Assembly: GCA_020975725.1 (NCBI GenBank)
Contig: QXJR01000028.1
Location: 372,001 to 436,000 of the forward strand
Length of the DNA: 64,000 bases
Direction of reading: 5' to 3'
Origin: Picocystis sp. L7
Taxonomy: Eukaryota > Chlorophyta > Picocystophyceae > Picocystales > Picocystaceae
In this document: one piece after another, positions 59,484 through 64,000 of the stretch
Position numbering within the stretch: position 1 is the stretch's first letter
How the letters are laid out: each line of letters begins with the position of its first letter
The notes under the pieces: model-generated
Seen by the model: the letters and a program-made list of their open reading frames with translations, nothing else
Databases searched by the model: none
What the model was told of the DNA's origin: nothing
Made by a program: the position numbers and the translations under genes

Positions 59484-59753
59484 TTACTCTCCACGGTAGC
59501 TTTCCACGGTTCTTCCTCTTCTTGCACACTCGAGGATCACTTGTTCGCTTTTCAGATAAAACATGGCGAAGAAGGGTGAGATGGCGGTCGCCACCTTTCC
59601 ACTGACTCCAAGTCGGTTGCGAAACGCGGCCCATTTGCGGTCAGCCAAGTAGGTGATGGGCGCGGAGATGGCCAGGGCTTGGAATCCTCCCACCAGACCC
59701 GCACGCCAGGCTTCCATGGTGCAATTTTGTCGCTTTTCTTCGTCGAACGCCAT
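59484..59753 (-). CDS. ENOD93-like small membrane protein
   Basis: 89 residues from ATG 59753. The pattern 'EAWRAGLVGGFQALAISAP' ... 'NRLGVSGKVATAISPFFAMF' ... 'LKSEQVILECAR' gives two hydrophobic spans and the conserved end of early nodulin 93 family proteins, small mitochondrial or endomembrane proteins of plants, algae and fungi with unclear function. No signal peptide was seen. It converges with the Dispatched-like gene across a 147-nt gap. The identification rests on a short, weakly conserved pattern. Confidence 0.6.
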   Translation of the reverse strand: MAFDEEKRQNCTMEAWRAGLVGGFQALAISAPITYLADRKWAAFRNRLGVSGKVATAISPFFAMFYLKSEQVILECARRGRTVESYRGE

Positions 59754-62427
59754 TGCAGCTTCCTGGGACGCCTGGACGGTTGGCGCACTCCAGCAATGGG
59801 GTCGGTTGTGGATCCCACAGCCGTATCCATTTGCTGGGAAACGGATCTCGAGGGAGGGAGAGGTCGATTTGTTCTAGCTAGACGAGAAAGGACAAGAACT
59901 CCAATGGATACGAATTGCCACGTCGAAGACGCATCCTCCCAGGTGAAGGTGTGGATTCTGCAGAGTAGAGAACGAAAAAACGGAGGCGAGAAAAACGATT
60001 TAGGAGCGAAGCGGGAATCGGATGTGCGCCTTCTTCCTCATAGACGCGGACAAATCGATGAAACGACTCAAGGAAAAAATGAATTCCTTGGATTCCACGG
60101 GCACAATTATGGTACGACTGAGGCTTGATGCTGGAAAAATTGCCCTTTGAGTAGGGGAACAACCCTGGACTCGGGGATCCAACCCAAAACTTCGATCGGG
60201 CAAATACGGGGCAGCTCATCGGTGATGACGCCTAAGAATCCTACATGAGACGCAACCAACTCACGTTTGTCCAAAAGACGAATACGACGGTGAAACATAC
60301 AAGTTGGTCATTGTTGTGAAATTATGAGCGATTCATCATTCGGGCAAACTCGGAGCGCTGTAAGTAGCGTGCATACATTGCCTCTAAGTCAAATATTCTC
60401 CATTCGCATGGGCTTTCACTTACCCTCCCTCAACTTCAAGCAACCCTCATCGTCGGCCACCTACTGTGCCCTTCACCCATGATTGATCCAAACGTTCGAC
60501 AAAACCACACACTTCGTATTTCACCAACCACTCCGACCATCGTACAATTGGTTTCACAAAGGTAGGTCAAGAAGAATTACAAATGCCGGAGGCTACAATA
60601 AAGCCCCTCAAACAATCAAGTTACACGTGTCCAAACAAAGAGAAGGACGAACGACGAGGTTCGAACCAAGCCCGTCAAAGGTTGGCCTTGTGCTCATCAT
60701 AGACCAATGCGATCGATCCAGCGCGTGCTTTTAGACACAAAACAATTTTATCATGTCTGTTTAGCATACCTTCTTGCTGTTAGATCCTGATGCACGCTCA
60801 TACTCGCATCCACGAGAGATGCGTCATTGCCCACACTATTGAAATCTCCCTATCCAAAACTAGCAATATATGACACTTTAGGCATGGACTTCACCAAGAA
60901 GTATAACGGATGTGAATGAGTACCCTTTTTGCACCTTATTTTCTACCAGAGCCAACGGAGCTTCGAAACCCCCAACCGCGTTCATGAAATTCAAGCAATT
61001 CACATCGTTCAAGTCATCGGCATCACATGCCGTTTCTATATTGGCTATCCTTATGTACTTGTAAGGGGAACGAATGTTGCAATGAAGATGTCTCGTAGAT
61101 GGCCATGCCGCAAACTAGGATCCATGAACGAGCTAATGGTTGTAGTATATTTGTGAGGCTTATGGAGAGGGCATCGAGGGCTCAAGATTCGTTGGTGCTT
61201 CGCCACTTCAATGATGCTGTATATGCAAATGTTGCAATCGAGACCTCAACAAAATAGGAGACAATGATCTCGTGTCAAAATGTCTCAAGATTAAGGTCAC
61301 TGCTAGCCTTCGGGCAACGAAGTCACGTTCTTTAAGCCTTCTAAAAAACTTTCACCCATGACATGCTGCAAGCCTACCCAATCGTGCCCGTCCAAGATTA
61401 CAATGCAAGAGGAGTTAGGAGCTATCGTTGGAATGAAGGGCATCTATACCTCTTCACACGCGAAGGAACATGGTGGATGCGGCACTAACCCCATGCAATG
61501 TGATTAGTAGACAAGGATGTAACTTTATTATGTGATTCCTTGTACCGGCTGAATTGTCGACAAATGCAATGTCGCTCTCAAAAACGATGTTTGAAGATAT
61601 AAAAAACGAATGACAACCTCCGGTGGCCATCATAGGTATCTAGCAGTAGGGGGTTTAATGTCTCTCCTGTCAAGAATCGCAAACTCCTTGTGGGCGAGTT
61701 GCTGTCATATATTTTTCCTCATGCAAGTGCCAACACAAGCAAGCATACAATTCTTTAGTTTCGTTGAGGAAATTCTATGGAGTTGCCAGATCACTCCCAG
61801 ACCAAGCACAACAAAAGCATGCCCTCTTGTAGGAACCCTTTCAAAGAACAACGATTGCTCAAGCTGCCTCTTCTGTGAAAGTGTGCATAAGCAGCATGAT
61901 CTTGCGTTAAATGCGCGCTAGGATTGCATTGAAACTCGCTTCCTCGTGTTTCTTGCCTCCCGCATACTTTGACAAGTCGCTTGTATTGAGAGACCCACTT
62001 CACGAAGTACAAGAAGAATGCTTGCCAGTTTTGCAAGTGCAAATTGAGGGTGTTCCCTAGACATGCTACATATCGATCTTGCCACACCTTTGGCAATTGC
62101 AACAAGTGCAAGACCCCTTACTAGGCCAAAGAAGAAAGCGCCGTAGGTCGCCCCGTTGATCACACTTGTTGGTAATGTGTGCCCATTCCAAGCAAGCACC
62201 TAAGACTAGAATGCAAAGCTTGACAATTTTCAAACATGAGATTGATGAAAAGGGCCATGCTTGACCCTCTCTTCGACCTAGGAGGGTTCAATCGCTTTTT
62301 CTTTTTTAAATGTGTAAATCGGGTTTTTGGCTTTCGTCACCTGGGATTCACCCGGTGAGTCCAAAAATCATCCACAGAGGGTGACCAAAAGGAGGGAAGG
62401 GAGGCTCATGAACCGGGATGTGGAGGT
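59754..62427. other. 2.7-kb gene-poor stretch
   Basis: Frames are short and interrupted on both strands and AT content is higher than in genic parts. The longest plus-strand frame (61610-61921, 103 codons) and the minus-strand frame at 61918-62199 have no recognised motif. This looks like old, decaying repeat DNA. Confidence 0.45.
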
Positions 62428-64000
62428 GTGGGGTGTACTCTAAATATTGACCTAGTGGTGGAGCTTCGCAATAGCGAAGGAATGGTCACTAGCAAAGCAT
62501 ACAAGATTGGCCAAGCGCTGTTCCTTCTTCACCTATGTAGCCAAAACCATTTGTCTTTACTCCTCTCATTCAAAGAAGGTGTGAGTGAGCAGTTGGGCGG
62601 GGCTCGTGGAAATCACGGGGTGACAAACTCTGCATTGATCTTCACACTTTTGCCGGGTTCCTCCCAAGGCAAATCCATTGTGCCTTTGGACCAGATGTTT
62701 AAGGATGCGATGCCTGTCCTTGATCCAATGTATGCTTTGGAGATGGATGGCAGGAGGTTGAGCGATATCCAATTGAGTAAATACCATTATGCCTTACACT
62801 TGCTATGCAAAGACTTTCAGCAAGAACAACGATGGGCTCGATAGATGAGAAGAATTGGCAAAGTTCTCCGTGGATGGTCGCGGGCAAATCCTAGAAGGAG
62901 AAAGGAAGAAGGGATGGAAGTTGAGAGTGGTAAGGCTCCTTTGCTTGGTGTTATGCAACACTCATGTGGATTTGGTTTGCCGATTAGACAGGGTGGCCTA
63001 TCTCAACATTGGACAGGTGAGGGATGCACATGAATATCTTCTCATTTTCTTCGCATAGTCAAAGATAGACCAAGAGGGCAACTTAGCAAAGCATGGGCCG
63101 GCCATGTATGCAAATCCCCTCAATCCCTGAATTAATCTTTGGACAAGCCTCGGAGTCTTCCTCGTGAGAGCTACACATTTCGAATTGTTACTTAAAGGCA
63201 GCTCTACACTTGCTTTGTGCCATGGTAGCCGATGAAAAAGAAAAAAGATTTAAAAATTGCGTGATGGGGTCCGTGGAGTGCCTCAAAGATGAAATCAAAG
63301 CACGTGGCCTAAAAACGGACTCTCTTGGCAGCCGCTCATTTTGCAAAGGAGCCGCAACGTACCTCGGTGCCGGGGGAAGACCTTGCCCTTTAACAAGTGC
63401 AATACCATGACGAGCAGGCTTGATACAAATTGGTGTAGAGGGCACATATCGAGACTTCGATAGTGCCGGTGATCCCCATCTTGGCAGGACGGCTTGCCCA
63501 TGCACACAGAAGAGCTTGTATTCTTACCACCCACATTCGTGCTAGGAAATGACGAGGAGAGCGGCTTCGTCCGTTGCTATGTGGGAGAGTGCATGAACAT
63601 TGCAATGATGAACTTTGTTGTTGCTCAAGGGTGCTTGGCAAGTGTGGTATTCCATTTGGAAACATTGAAGGCCCACCTCCAAAGTACCCAAAAGTTGTGG
63701 ACAAACCTGCTCATGGTTGACAATGACCGATGTCGTAAACTCAAGACAATGATATACTATGGCTATGTTTACGACGAAGTGGCCAAATAACACAATCTGC
63801 GTGAGACTAGAGTACCACCTCATTGCACGCATTTGCATGAAATGCACCGCGTGCGAGGTGATGTAGACAAGAGGATTCCACATATCAAGGATCAAATGGA
63901 TCGATCACCAGCGGTCATCGAGCAAGCACTTGGTGAAGTGGTGCAACAAGGCAAGATTGACGGTCACCTTGTAACGACGGCAAATCAAGAAACTTACATG
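62428..64000 (+). mobile_element. decayed tyrosine-recombinase transposon relic
   Basis: Plus-strand fragments in shifting frames keep the order of a large tyrosine recombinase. 62,940-63,190 encodes 'VDLVCRLDRVAYLNIG', 'KIDQEGNLAKHG' and 'MYANPLNP', matching the Arg-to-Lys region. 63,300-63,480 has 'SRSFCKGAATYLG' (the HxxRKGA box with His and Arg changed) and 'GTYRDFDSAGDPHLGR' (the nucleophile region). 63,494-63,790 has 'LPPTFVLG' and 'LASVVFHLETLK', matching the downstream helices of the intact copies. It is clearly a different, older lineage than copies A-C. A 138-codon frame at 62428-62844 just upstream is unrecognised. The relic may continue past the window end. Confidence 0.7.

Overview
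The window is nuclear DNA of a photosynthetic eukaryote, most likely an alga with a primary-type plastid. The evidence is a clear Tic40 homologue (inner-envelope protein-import co-chaperone), a fused aminodeoxychorismate synthase with a plausible transit peptide, a plant/alga-type TDY MAP kinase, and eukaryote-only machinery (Sin3, CCT5, BIG-type Sec7 GEF, RRP40, RAD1, TRAPPC12, UBAC2, OST3/6). Genes are compact. Most recognised genes are read as one exon; five were read as spliced (EIF1AD, aminodeoxychorismate synthase, CCT5, UDP-glucose dehydrogenase and ribosomal protein uS17), and Sin3 also carries an intron. Introns are short (about 78-93 nt, with two of about 290-310 nt) and lie mostly near the 5' end. 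Every splice junction given was read by eye and keeps the frame. A circularly permuted tRNA-Ala gene, a type known from Cyanidioschyzon, prasinophytes and chlorarachniophyte nucleomorphs, supports an algal source, but red versus green cannot be settled here.

Layout. 0-26 kb: TFIIIC90-like factor (cut by the window edge), a small Hc1/H1-like basic protein, EIF1AD, aminodeoxychorismate synthase directly behind a MAP kinase, then CCT5 divergently; Sec14-like and OST3/6 convergent; TRAPPC12 and UBAC2 convergent; the permuted tRNA-Ala; Tic40; a seven-TM protein; tRNA-Leu. 26-37 kb: a Sec7 BIG GEF, an SDR dehydrogenase convergent with uS17/RPS11, and exosome RRP40. 37-53 kb: a repeat-rich zone with polypurine minisatellites and three apparently identical 2,621-bp Crypton-like tyrosine-recombinase elements (two in head-to-tail tandem, one inverted 8 kb away), interleaved with NDUFAF6 and Sin3. 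53-60 kb: RAD1, UDP-glucose dehydrogenase, a Dispatched-like RND protein and an ENOD93-like membrane protein. 60-64 kb: gene-poor DNA with a decayed tyrosine-recombinase relic.

No shared pathway joins the neighbours; this is ordinary housekeeping gene order. The unusual parts are the permuted tRNA, whose anticodon-loop junction fits a bulge-helix-bulge splice site exactly, and the young recombinase elements, whose insertion pattern points to directional, site-specific integration into purine-rich minisatellites just upstream of host genes.
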